Of a stretch of DNA of 64,000 nt, positions 1 through 10,661 are shown piece after piece (position 1 is the first letter of the stretch; every line of letters starts with the position of its first letter). The DNA comes from Magnolia sinica (Eukaryota > Streptophyta > Magnoliopsida > Magnoliales > Magnoliaceae). The position numbers and the translations under genes are program-made. The stretch spans positions 28,815,501 to 28,879,500 of the forward strand of contig NC_080588.1 of the NCBI RefSeq assembly GCF_029962835.1, in the 5' to 3' direction. A model generated the notes under the pieces. The model was not told the origin of the DNA and searched no databases. It was given only the letters and a program-made list of their open reading frames with translations.

Positions 1-440
1 GAACCCCTCTCACGTCCAAGCTTTCCTCTCCCTCCCAAGTGTGGTCCACCTTCTCATCTTCCATCTCAACCATCAAAAGTCCATCAACTTCCATCCAAAG
101 GCAAGCTAAGGAGCATTGGAGTCTAAGGGACCAAGAAGAAGGAAGATAAGGTGGGTGATTTACCATTAATTTAAATTTTAGGGCCCACTTGTTGGTGGGA
201 CCCATTTGGATGTACGTGATTTAATCAAGAGGGCCCATAGTGGCGGGGTTCCTCCTCTCCATCACCGTCTCTCTAATTTCTCTCTCTCTCTCCCTCTCTC
301 CCTCTCTCTCCCTTTTCATTGTGATGGTGAAGATCCACACCATCCACTGTTAAAATGGGCCCAATGCCCTTCTTATTATGTGATATATTTTATATAATAT
401 ATATATATGATATATAATATAATATATATTATATATATAA
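1..440 (+). repeat. LTR-A copy 1, left fragment (interrupted)
   Basis: This stretch matches the early-middle part of the long LTR-A repeat seen at 33000-33250 and 50700-51000: a CCAAGC/CTCTC-rich stretch, a purine-rich AAGAAGAAGG stretch, a GTGGCGGGGTTCCTCC box, a (CT)n tract at about 281-312 and an AT-rich run at 367-440. It is cut at 440 by a second LTR-A and resumes at 4490. The left end lies outside the window. No coding capacity is credible; the short ORFs come from low-complexity CT and AT tracts. Confidence 0.75.
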
Positions 441-2518
441 TGTAAGATATATCTTCCCGGTCGAATTTCGGCAACCTTCGACCCTTAATCGGTATTTGCG
501 CGCGACTTGGATTCTCGTGCCGTCAACCCGAGTCGACTTAACCCAGGACTCGTACCTTAGCGACCGCGTCGTCGCCGCGGTTCCGATGCCGCGACTCGCG
601 CCCTGATGCGATGCCCTGGTCGGGAGTTGTGGGCCAGCGTTCAGTGCGAGGAAACGCCGCGCGTGCGAATTTCGAGGGAATCTCTACAAGGTGTCACATC
701 AATCAATCAATCCCATCAATCCCATCATGTCAAGTACACATCAACTTTCACCCTTTCCCAAGCAACCCCCAAAGTCAAAAAGCTCTTACACAAACCCATA
801 CCTCTCTTACACCTTTTGCCAAAAAAGTCAAAAAAGGCTTCTTACACCCATCCCTCTCTCCCATCCATCACTCCATCACCCATCACTCTCTCTCTCTCTC
901 TCCCTTACAAGTCTCTCTCTCATTTCAACTCTCCCATAAGCAAAAAAACCTCCTACGTATGAGCCTCTCCCATTTCCTCCCAAGCTACATGTGTGGCCCA
1001 CCTTCCCATCCTTAGATCTCTCATCTCAACCATCCATTTTTCATCTTCCTCCATCAAAGAGGAGCACAAGGAGCTAAGGAAGCCAAGGGAGCAAGAAGAT
1101 CAAGTGGTGGGTGCCTTGATAGGGTAGATTTTGATATTTTTAAGATGGGCCAAGTGAGGCCAACCGATCAATGGTTTAGATCTCACTTTGGACCCTAAGA
1201 TGTGGCCAATGGCCCACTTAGATCATCATGATCATTCCATGATGGGGCCATTCTCCATGGACCCCATCATGATGTTTATTTTCTTGCATGCTTAGGGTCA
1301 TCTAGACCGTCTAATTTAGTGGAGAAGGGATCTCCACCGTTGGATCTAATTTTAATGGGCCCACATGTAATGGGACCCACTTGATGTATGGTTTAGTGCA
1401 AGGGAGGGCCCATAGTGCCGGGGTTCCTCCATCACACGGTCTCACTCTCTATCTCTCTCCCTTTTATTTTATTTTATTTTATTTGTTGTGATGATAATGA
1501 AGTTGCATGGCCCACTTGAATGGACCCCACCACAAGGTATGTGTTCCATCCCAACCTTGTTCAAGTGGAGCCCACCTTTTATGAATGGTACCCACACCAC
1601 TCAAGCATGTGGTGGCCCACCTAAGCAGGGCCCACCTCACTGTTTGTGCTAGCCCCAAACCGTCCAGCGTCTCTGGACGCTGGACAAAAGGAAAATGCAA
1701 ATATTAACTTCATCCTAAGCCTTGGGGTGACCACTCATGTAGGCCCCACCTTGATGCATGTTTTCAATCCATACCATCCATTCCCTTCCCAACCACCTTT
1801 TAGGCGTTGAGCCGAAATATGGGACCAATCAGACCTTCGGGCGGGCCATACTATAGCAAATGGTGGTTTTCACCATTGAAAAATTTTCCGATTGGTTATA
1901 CACTGGAATATGTCCAATATTGGACTTGTTTGCTCGTGGTGAGCCACGGAAGAACCCTGGACGGCATGGATTCACTGGATGTGGACCCCACCTATAAAAT
2001 CCTTAGAAAAAAAAAAAATAAAAACAAGCATTACAGCAGCCGCTGCTGCTGTGTCAGGAGCGCAGCAGCGCTGCCAGCGCGCCAGCGCCCGGACGGACGC
2101 ACGTACGGCTACCCACGGCTGTAGCCGTGGGCCCCACCTTGATGTTTTTACACCATCTAATCCGTTCATAGGGTGGGCCAGTACATGACGTGGGCCCACC
2201 CCAAAAATCAGCATGATCCAAGACTCAGGTGGCCCACACCGTATGAAACAGTGGGATTGAACATTTACCTTTGAAACCCTTTTTGGGTCCACAGAAGTCT
2301 TGGATCAAGGTGAAATTTGTTGTCACCCTTCATCTAGGTCTGCTTGACCTTATCAATGGTTTGGATGGAATATAAACATTATGGTGGGCCCCACATGGAG
2401 CCCACATTGATGTATGTGTTTCATTCCCACCGTCCGCCTGGACGGTGGACGTGGAGCCCACTGTGATGATTGTGTGGGCCCACTGTGATGATTGCGTGGA
2501 GCCCACTGTGATGCGTGC

Positions 2519-2551
<33 letters not shown>

Positions 2552-2630
2552 ATTATATTTCATATAATATTATATGTATTATGTATATATATATTATATA
2601 CTATATTATATGTATATATTTTTACTAATG

Positions 2631-3090
2631 TTGAGGCCCGTGATTGAGGCCCACCTTGATATATAGGTAAGGCCCACCTCAATTTGCTTGAGGCCCGTGA
2701 TTGAGGCCCACCTTGATATATAGGTAAGGCCCACCTCAGTTTGCTTGTGGCCCATGATTGAGGCCCACTTTGATGTCTATGTAAGGTCCATGGGTCGAGG
2801 CCCATTTAATGTATTAGGGGCCCATGGGTCGAGGCCCATTAAGATGTAATGGGGCTAATGGGTTGAGGCCCATTTGATGTACATATGGGGGCCCAATTGA
2901 CGAGGCCCATTTGATACGCATACGGCCCATAAGATTAGGCCCATTTGATGCATTCTAAGGCCCACGGGTTATAGCCCATTGCAATGTACATAAGGCCCAT
3001 TGGTGCGGCCCATTGATGTGGCCCACTTAATGAATATAGGCCCATATGATACGGCCCATTTGATGTATTGAAGGCCCAATGGGATATACC
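2631..3090 (+). repeat. GGCCCA-box array inside LTR-A
   Basis: A degenerate array in which the core GGCCC (mostly AGGCCCA or CGGCCCA) recurs about every 15-35 bp, separated by TTGATGTAT-like spacers. I count 23 GGCCC cores in roughly 450 bp. GGCCCA is the complement of TGGGCC, the plant site II motif bound by TCP factors. Equivalent arrays lie in the other LTR-A copies. Function is not shown by sequence. Confidence 0.7.
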
Positions 3091-4116
3091 AAAGGTCCAT
3101 TGCAATGTGCAATCCCAACATGATTTATGACAGTCGTGCCTTGGGAGCAATGTTGGTTTGACGTCCACATTGCAAGTATAATGTTGGTTAAATGTCCGCA
3201 TTATACCTTTCCCTAGGGCCCATTGTTGGGCCCATGCGTGTAATGTATAGGCCGTCTAGGCCCATCTTCGTTATGAACATCATCCACCCCATATAACATG
3301 TTAAATTCCATGATTCATGATCATATGCATCATACGTATGCTTGATATGAGAAATGACTGATCATAGCATATGCCTTCGGATAGATTGTGTACAGGGGGT
3401 GTTACCCTACATGAGCGCACGATACGCGCATGATTGTTGTATGATGGATAGTGTGATTCATGCATTCGCATTGTGTGATATGGTTACTATACGCCCTAGC
3501 GACATCGGGGCCGTAGCCTCCACAGATGGCATGATTGGATACCGGAAATACTGTTCTACATGGGGTGCGATAGATATCCCTGGGTGAAAGTCCCTAAACC
3601 CTTATGGTACCAGGAGGCTGCTCCAACGTCTAGACCGAGTGGATGCATGAGCGCTGAGTGCCGATTACCAGACGGTTGCGCTTTCCACTGTGTCGTGGTC
3701 GGTTGGAAGGGGGTGCGGCCTTACCCGCCCGAGAGTAGGGGGCAATGCTAGGCTGAGTCTGACCAGCTCGAGGAATGGGTCCGCTATTGACGAGCCGAGC
3801 CCGATATTGGCAGGCGGATAGTGAGGTCTTTTCCACTCACCTTATTGCGCGCGATGGGGCGGCAATCTGGCTTGGAGTGTACTAGACCCCGGTGATATTC
3901 CAGATTTTGAGCTGTATTGAGATGTGGACTTAGATGAGGATTTGCATGCTTGAGTTGCATTTCGCATTGCATGGCCTTGGTATGGCCACCATCATTCTTT
4001 GCACCGCATGGCCTTGGTGCGGCTAATGGTATTCTTGGCATTCATCAGCATGTTCCGCATTACTCTGATACTGCATAGCTGCATTACTACCTTGAGCATA
4101 CACTTTCACCACCCTC

Positions 4117-4135
4117 TAAGCTTTCTATAAGCTTA
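4117..4135 (+). repeat. Conserved LTR-A hairpin
   Basis: TAAGCTT and AAGCTTA form a perfect inverted repeat around TCTAT. The same sequence recurs at the equivalent position in every LTR-A 3' region: 7050-7068, 31858-31876 (inverted copy), 36795-36813 (one mismatch), 37671-37689 (inverted copy, loop variant), 42308-42326 and about 53538-53555 (1-bp deletion). Confidence 0.7.
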
Positions 4136-4489
4136 TGCACGACTGTGACGTTGGATCGCAGCAGCGCTGAGGCTTAGGCGCGTGGCAGATCATTTTTGGA
4201 GTTTTGTTCATCTTCATTGTATTTCCCTTATGCTCATTATACTTGTAAAGTTTTTGATTATAGTGGAAATGTGATGGAGTTTTTGGTTGTTGTTTGTGGG
4301 TTATGCCTTTGGTTATGCTTATTACGAATCAAACTGATGTACAAAATCCTCCTTGTAGCATCCCAGGATCGGAACCTGGCGAATGGGCGCTGGGAGCCGA
4401 GAATGGGGTTCTACGGAGGCTGTCGGCGCCAGATTCGGCAATCGGGAATTTTGTGAGCCCGGTTTCCAAGTTTGGGGCGTGACATATAA

Positions 4490-4496
4490 TATAGGA

Positions 4497-4546
<50 letters not shown>

Positions 4547-7446
4547 GTGTATACAGGTGTTGGTGGGCCACATCCACGTGGGACCCACCACAATGAAGTG
4601 TCTTCCTATGCCGTCCAGCTATTGGTGGCCGAACAGTGGAGTGTATACTGACATGGGAGGTACTAACGAGCTAGCCAAAATGGTGGGCCACTCATGCAGG
4701 CCCCACCTTGATGTATGCATATAATCTAAGCCGTCTATCCCATTGCCCAGATCGTTTTACCCGTTGAGACAAAATTTGGGACCAATCTGAAAATCAAACA
4801 GGCCATACCATAGGAAACAACGATCCTACCTTCGATTTACTCCCTGATGCTCCTGTATATCAAAAACAGCCTAACATTGGACTCTATGGGTTTGTATCGA
4901 GCCACGGGGACCCATGGCTGGAGTGGATCTTGCGGATACGGGCCCCATCTACTAAAATCCGTAGGAAAACTCAAAAAAAAAAAATGAGTAGCAGTGCTGC
5001 TGCTGCTGTCAGCGCACATGCAGGCGCTGCCTGCGCTAGCCGCTGACGGACGGACGGGCTGGGGGTCACGGCCCCAACTGTGGGCCCCACCTTGATGCGT
5101 TTCTCCCATCAGCACCGTGCATTTGATAGGTCCCCACGGACCAGCCGTCCATCCCAAAAATCAGCCTTATACAGAACTCATGTGGGCCATACCATTTAAA
5201 ATCATGTGAAGACATGCCTAAACGTATAAAATTAGTTGGTGGGGCCTACCCGAGTTTTGAACGTTGCTGAAACTTGGTCTGGACCGTCAGCCAGGTGGGA
5301 CTCACCTAATGGGCGGGCTGGATCTGTGGACCACATCACGGTGGGCCCTAGCTTTGGGTGGCCTCGTCAACGTTGAATGGCAAATAAACATTACTGTGGG
5401 CCCTGGTCTATGAGACCTTGTAAACAGATTAGAGGGCAGATAAATATTCCAGTGGGCCCTACCTTGGTCCACATGACCTTTTGAACAGTTGGTTGGAAAA
5501 TAAACATTATGTTGGACCCTAGGTTCCTTGGAAAATAAACATTACTGTGGGCCCCGGTCTGAATGACCTTATCAATGGGTTGGATGAGAAATAAACATTA
5601 TGGTAGGCCCCACATGGGACCCACTTAATTATGTATTGTAAACCACACCCTCCATTAGAGTGGGCTCCATCATAATGCATGTGTTTCATCCAACTGCCCA
5701 ACCATATTGGAGATAATTTAAGGCCTATTGTTGAGGCCCACCTTGATATATTGGTGGTCCTTGTTGAGGCCCACTTTGATTTGTATTTGGCCCATATTAT
5801 GAGGCCCATTGTGATATATGCAAAGCCCATGTGACTAGGCCCATGTTGATGCATTTGTGGCCCGTCATTGAGGCCCACCTTGATATGTATATACGAGACC
5901 CATGTATGAGGCCCATTTGATGTACTAGAGGCCCACAGGTCAAGGCCCAATAGGACGTACATAAGGCCCAATGTAGTGTAATTCCACCATGGTATATGTA
6001 TTGATTTTGTAACGGGCCACGCCTTGGGAGTAATGCTAGTTTGACGTCCACATTGAATGGATAATGTTGGTTAAATGTCCGCATTATAACTCTTCCTAAG
6101 GCCCATTAATAAGCCCATACCTGTAATGTGTAGGCCGTCTAGGCCTATCTTCGTTTTGATCAGAGCTCATCTCTTTATACATGTTTAGTATAGTATAGAT
6201 CCATGATTCATGATCATTCGCATCATACGCATGCCTGATGTGAGGAGTGACCGATCATAGCATATGCCTTCGGGCGGACTATTTATGGGCTCCCTAATAG
6301 GCGGAGTTGCCCCATATAAGTGCATGGTACACGCAGGACTGTTGCATGACTGGTAGTATGACTCATACACTTGCATTTGTGTGATTGTAGTTACTGTATG
6401 CCCTAGCGACATCAGGGCCATAGCCTCCACAGACACATCATGGATGGCAGGATTGGATACCGAAAATATTTAGTTCTAGCATACGGGCGCCATAAATGTC
6501 CCTGGGTGAAAATCCCTAAACCCGATGGTACCAGAGGATGACTCCAACGTCGAGACCGAGTGGATATATGAGCGCATGAGGGCCGAATATCAAGAGGCCG
6601 CGTCTCCCACTGTGTCGTGGTCGGTTGGAAAGGAGTGTGGCCTTACTTGCCCGAGGGTAGGGGGTAATACTAGGCTGAGTTTGACCAGCTCGCGAATGGG
6701 TCCGCTATCGACATGCCAAATAGGTATTGGCAGACTATTGGTCAGGCGGATAGTGAGGTTTCTTACGCTTACTTGGACTGTGCGGCTAGGAGAGCGACAG
6801 TGCCATTTGGAGTGTATTGAACCCCGGTGATTATCCAGAATGAGAACTGTACTGATATATGATGAGGTTTGGCATGCTTGAGTTGCATCTCGCATTGCAT
6901 GGTCGTGTTATGGCCGATAGCATTCATATCTTGCACCGCATAGCCTTGGTACGGCTGATTGCATTCATGTGCTCATCACCATGATTTCACATTACTCTGA
7001 CCTTGTATTTTAAGCACGCTTATATTGCACACATACTTACACCACCCTCTAAGCTTTCTATAAGCTTATACACGATTGATGCGTGCAGGTGACGCCAGAA
7101 CGCAGTCGCAGTCTTAGTCTCGCTGTAGTTGGAGCGTGCAGCCGAGCTTCTGGAGTCTTGCTTCTTTCATTACATTGTATTTTCCCTTTTTGTCGCATTG
7201 TACAAAATTTTTTGATCATAGTGGATTTTGTGGTGGTGTTCTTGTGATTATTGTTCGTGGGTTATGCTTTTGGTTATGCTCATTATGAATCAGACTGATG
7301 ATTATAAATCCTCCTTGTAGTATCCCAAGATCGGAACCTGGTGAATGGGTGCCGGGTGCCGAGAATGGGGTTCTACGGAGGCTGTCGGCGCCGGATTCAG
7401 CGATCGAGAATTTTGTAAGCCCGGTTTCCGAGTTCGAGGCGTGACA
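4490..7446 (+). repeat. LTR-A copy 1, right part
   Basis: Continuation of the copy interrupted at 440. It begins with the AT-rich run and a (TA)n microsatellite (about 4501-4542), carries a GGCCCA array (5724-5970), the hairpin at 7050-7068 and the canonical LTR-A end GGCGTGACA at 7441-7446. The sequence after 7446 is not a tRNA-Met primer-binding site, so this is a solo or 3' LTR. It abuts the leader of a minus-strand Tat-like retrotransposon. Confidence 0.78.
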
Positions 7447-7630
7447 TGTAAAAATCTTAATCTTAACCTAGAAAGGGATTACCAAATTAGAAGTTTATGT
7501 CAGGATCCTACAAAATAGGAAAAGGTTAGTTTCTAAAAATAAAATAAAAAAAACTTTAACCTAAAGTTAGTAAAATCTTAATCTTAACCTGATTCTAAAA
7601 CTAATTAATCTTAAAAAACGTAACCGTCAA
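7447..7630 (-). mobile_element. Leader stub of a minus-strand Tat-like gypsy element
   Basis: AT-rich, non-coding, with the phrase AATCTTAATCTTAACCT at its left end and a near-repeat around 7575. It lies between the LTR-A end and a tRNA-Asp-type primer-binding site, so it is the remaining start of the internal region of the element whose LTR is at 7655-9780. The rest (gag, pol, 3' LTR) is absent on this side, apparently lost at the LTR-A junction. Confidence 0.55.
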
Positions 7631-7648
7631 TCCTCGGCAACGACGCCA
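7631..7648 (-). other. Primer-binding site, tRNA-Asp type, minus strand
   Basis: Read on the minus strand this is TGGCGTCGTTGCCGAGGA, one or two changes from the TGGCGCCGTTGCCGGGGA primer-binding site common in Athila/Tat/Ogre-type gypsy elements. It sits 6 bp from the inferred LTR end, as expected for a 5' LTR on the minus strand. Confidence 0.75.
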
Positions 7649-7654
7649 AAAACT

Positions 7655-9780
7655 TGTTCATTCCCCAAGTATAGGGTTATGATGTAGTAATAAACTCGGT
7701 GAGACCGATGTCGAATTCACAGGGACTGAAACCTGTACGTAATCTGAAACTAACTAGAACTAGAACTAGACTAAGATGAAATCTAAATCAAGTGAATATG
7801 GGGGAATAATGGTGAAGTATTACTCTAAAACTTGTGAAAATAAAAGTGGGAATTAGGGTGCCAAGGATCCACTTGTAACAATTGGGAAGCTACCTTGTAT
7901 TGATTCAGGGATACAACTGAAATCAGAGTCCTATCCTATCCAGTTGATAAGAAGAGATTTGTCAGATCTCTGAACTTCTCATAGATCTAATCATCAATAG
8001 ATAAGAGTGGTGAAGATTTGGAAGTGATTCCGTTACCTAACCATGCTCGGGAGACTATGGCAAACAACAACAATTTACCAATCTCACAGCTAATCATGAG
8101 AGAATTGTGAAAGTTAGGAAGGATTCCGTCACCTTACCATGCCCATGGGACAATGGTGAACAACAGGTCTTACTAATTTCACAATCTCAATAATGGGAAA
8201 AGCATACTTAAAGCTATCGCAGATCCATTGTAATTTGAGTTACAACAAACCATTAAAAACTAAAAATATACCTTCATAAATAACTAGAATCTATAAGAGT
8301 TCAACAAAACATGAATCAAAGCCAAGAAAATGTCCCAATTATGCTACAAGCTTCACCTCTTAGCCCTAGCTAAGAGGTTTAGCCTAACATGATTGGGCCA
8401 GAACTCGAACAAAAACAAAAACAGAAAATATGAAACAAATTCTAACTACTCTACTCTCTCTCTCTCTCTCTTGTATCCACGTTGAAGCCCCCAGTCAAGA
8501 TGCCCCCAGGATCGGCTCTCCAAGTCCTTTTATAGCTGCTGGAGTCGGTGGAGGAGTTGGTCGGTGCAGTTGTCGCAGCAGCTTCGCATGAGCAGCGAAA
8601 GCTTTTTCACAGCAACTTCGGTGCCTTCAAACTCGCCATTTTCCTCGCTCAATTTCCAAAGAAACACCGTCCCTTATGACGTTTTGGAGTGCTCTACATG
8701 ATGGACGGATCAGATCTGTCATATGATCAAAGATGGTGGGCCACAACCGCCTGGAAAGTCTGGATTTCTCTGACGTACGTAAGCCTATGCACGTGACCGC
8801 GTTGACGTGATCAGTGGGCCTCACAGCAGTGTTTTCTGGGAAATCCACCCCGTCCAGTGAATTCCTCTAGAGTTTCGGTCAAGAATAGTAGGTTTTAAAT
8901 GTCTGTTGATGCGACCAAAAGAAGAAATCATGCTGAGATTGTTTTGAACGTTGTAGGGCAGTCTACTTGTGGCCTTTGTATCGCACACGTATGTATGCAT
9001 GGGTGAAAAGTATCAGCATTATTTTGAAGTGTTCGAGGCCTTCTACAAGATGGATGGCTTGGATCGGTCGTACAGGCGATGTATGGGGCCCACTAACTTC
9101 CGCAAGACGGAAAGAGTCCGTCCGTTACACGGACGCTGGAAACGAAAGTTTCCGTTTTTGAAGGAAATGCGGGTTAGCAGGCGCTGACCCGCCTTAGTCG
9201 GTTCGGTGCTCGTCTGTGTGTATATGCACTGTGTACGCACACTCTACGGTGTGGGGTCCACTGTGATGTTTTTCAAAGATCCAATCCATCCATCCGGTTT
9301 CTCATCTTATTTAAACCGTCGATGCCAATTTTGAAGCATATCCAGATAGCATGTGGGCCCCACTCAATGAATTACGGGGCCAATCCATCCGTTAGCCCAC
9401 TTCCAGAGATATCCAATGGATGAAATTTTACATGTACGGTTAATTTATGGTCCCCAGGATATGTATGAAGTTTCGTGTCAATCTGATGGCAGAAACCCTG
9501 TGATCTTGCATTTTGAACCAATTTCAGGCCTCTTTAACATGAACGGCCTGATCTTCTCGGATCCCTTGCGTCTAAATCCGTTGATTTTGGTCCCATGGAG
9601 TCCGTCCCTTGCCTTGGCAAATTCTGAGCGTTAATTCCATGCTTTTAGCACCCTGTTTCCGTCCGAGCTCCTAAACTCACATTGCAGCACAAACACGATT
9701 AAAATAGTCCGTTAAACAGTATCATGTTTGTAAATTCAAGTAATAACTACGGTCTAATATGAAATATTTGACCCTCAACA
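7655..9780 (-). repeat. 5' LTR of a Tat-like gypsy element (minus strand)
   Basis: On the minus strand it starts TGTTGAGGGTCAAATATTTC at 9780 and ends next to the primer-binding site at 7655, about 2.1 kb. The 7655-7740 end has the phrase (CCCCAAGTATAGGG, then GTCGAATTCACAGGGACTG) seen at LTR-leader junctions of plant Tat/Retand-type elements. A minus-strand TATA box is at 8526-8535. The distal part (9240-9640) includes the GGGCCCCACT dispersed-repeat style of this genome. No coding region. The 9780 boundary is inferred from the terminal TG and is less certain than the other end. Confidence 0.62.
8526..8535 (-). promoter_or_regulatory. TATA box of the Tat-like LTR
   Basis: Minus-strand CTATAAAAGG, a near-consensus plant TATA box, within the LTR and oriented toward the primer-binding site. 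It is the likely U3/R promoter of this element. Confidence 0.5.
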
Positions 9781-10038
9781 ACCACTTTTGTATACGTTGT
9801 GTCCAAACAGGCCACAAGTTCACTTAGGGAGCGTTTGGATAGTAAGTTGCTTAAGATAAGCTACTTATGCCACAAGTAGCTTATCTTAGTTTATACTCAT
9901 TAAGAAGATAAGTATGTTTGATAAACAACATACTTATTTACTTCTCCTAACTTTTCTCTCTGGATGTCTTTATTCAGTAATAACTTGTGAAAAGTAGAAA
10001 AGATAAAACAAATAAATAATACATAACTGAAGTGATTA

Positions 10039-10607
10039 TTGTTAATTGATGTCTTAAATCTGGAAAAGTTCAATTAGCCCATAGAAAGTTCAGCTCAAAG
10101 TCCAGCAACAATGTATTTGGAATTTTTGAGATCTTCGACCAGTCGAGGGACAGGTTCGACTAGTCGAAGGGCACTCTTCGACTGACCCAAGCTCTGGCTC
10201 GACCAACTTAAGGTTACGTAGACAGCATGCAGACTGCGTAAATTTAAGGCGGTTTCCGGACTATTCCAAGTTGGTGCAAAAGTGAGGTTTTCTAATATAT
10301 AAATAGGAGTTCTTAGGGCTATTCTAAAACATTCTAAGGCTTTCTAAAGCATTCAAATAGGTTTCTAGAAGGGGTTCTAAGGTTGCAAATGGTGTAGCAA
10401 GGGTGAGATTCGATGTTGTTCAAATCGGGTAAGTCTTTTCTCTTGTAATTTATGCTTTTATAGTAGATTTTTGTCACTTTGTGTCGTGGTTTTTTCCTGA
10501 AAGGGTTTTACATGTTAAATCTTTGTGTTCTCTTTTGTTTGCTTGGTACTCTTGGATTGCTATCCTAGATCCATCTCTGTGTGATTCCGCAGCTCAATTC
10601 CCAACAA
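10039..10607 (+). repeat. Copia 5' LTR
   Basis: Begins TTGTTAATTGATGTC and ends CCCAACAA. It contains TATATAAATAGG at about 10296, a likely TATA box, followed by the AAGGGTTTTACATGTTAAATC and TTGGATTGCTATCCTAGATC segments that recur in the 3' LTR. It differs from the 3' LTR by many substitutions and small indels, for example a duplicated SCAAGCTCTG-type segment in the 3' copy, so the insertion is not recent. Confidence 0.88.
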
Positions 10608-10608
10608 G

Positions 10609-10620
10609 TGGTATCAGAGC
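10609..10620 (+). other. Copia primer-binding site, initiator tRNA-Met type
   Basis: TGGTATCAGAGC directly downstream of the 5' LTR is the standard complement to the 3' end of initiator tRNA-Met used by most plant copia elements. Confidence 0.88.
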
Positions 10621-10661
10621 AATCGTTGGGGCACAGATTTGAATCTGCAGGATTAACATTA

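Larger units (their letters stand above)
441..4484 (+). repeat. Solo LTR-A copy 2 nested in copy 1, TSD TATAA
   Basis: A Ty3/gypsy-type LTR starting TGTAAG and ending GGGGCGTGACA, so with TG...CA ends. It is flanked by TATAA at 436-440 and 4485-4489, a 5-bp target duplication as gypsy integrases make; the AT-rich context weakens this a little. Compared with other copies about 40 bp are missing just inside the 5' end. No primer-binding site or polypurine tract adjoins it and host LTR sequence resumes after it, so it is a solo LTR left by recombination. Landmarks: CT-rich tract at 885-905, GGCCCA array at 2631-3090, hairpin at 4117-4135. No protein domain is encoded. Confidence 0.82.

Noticed and set aside
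611..1015. 134-codon Ser/Pro/His-rich ORF, with similar ORFs at 32673 and 38328
   Set aside because: It is the pyrimidine-rich part of LTR-A. Equivalent stretches in other copies are in different frames with indels.
2631..3090. CRISPR-like appearance of the regularly spaced GGCCCA arrays
   Set aside because: Repeat units are only 6-10 bp, spacing is irregular and the context is a eukaryotic LTR.
4322..4724. ORFs with poly Ile-Tyr stretches
   Set aside because: They result from the (TA)n microsatellite at about 4501-4542. The same applies at 51103-51492.
5519..6084. ORFs with repeating MGLxxIxxGPHTWA-like peptides (also near 2560-3201, 34632-35321, 43177-43598 and 52114-52326)
   Set aside because: They are frame translations of the GGCCCA arrays, which avoid stops by composition. 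The same arrays appear on either strand and have no conserved frame.
10609..10620. Possible tRNA-related sequences at 10609 and 59381
   Set aside because: They are 12-nt primer-binding sites complementary to tRNA-Met, without a cloverleaf. No tRNA or rRNA gene was recognised in the window.
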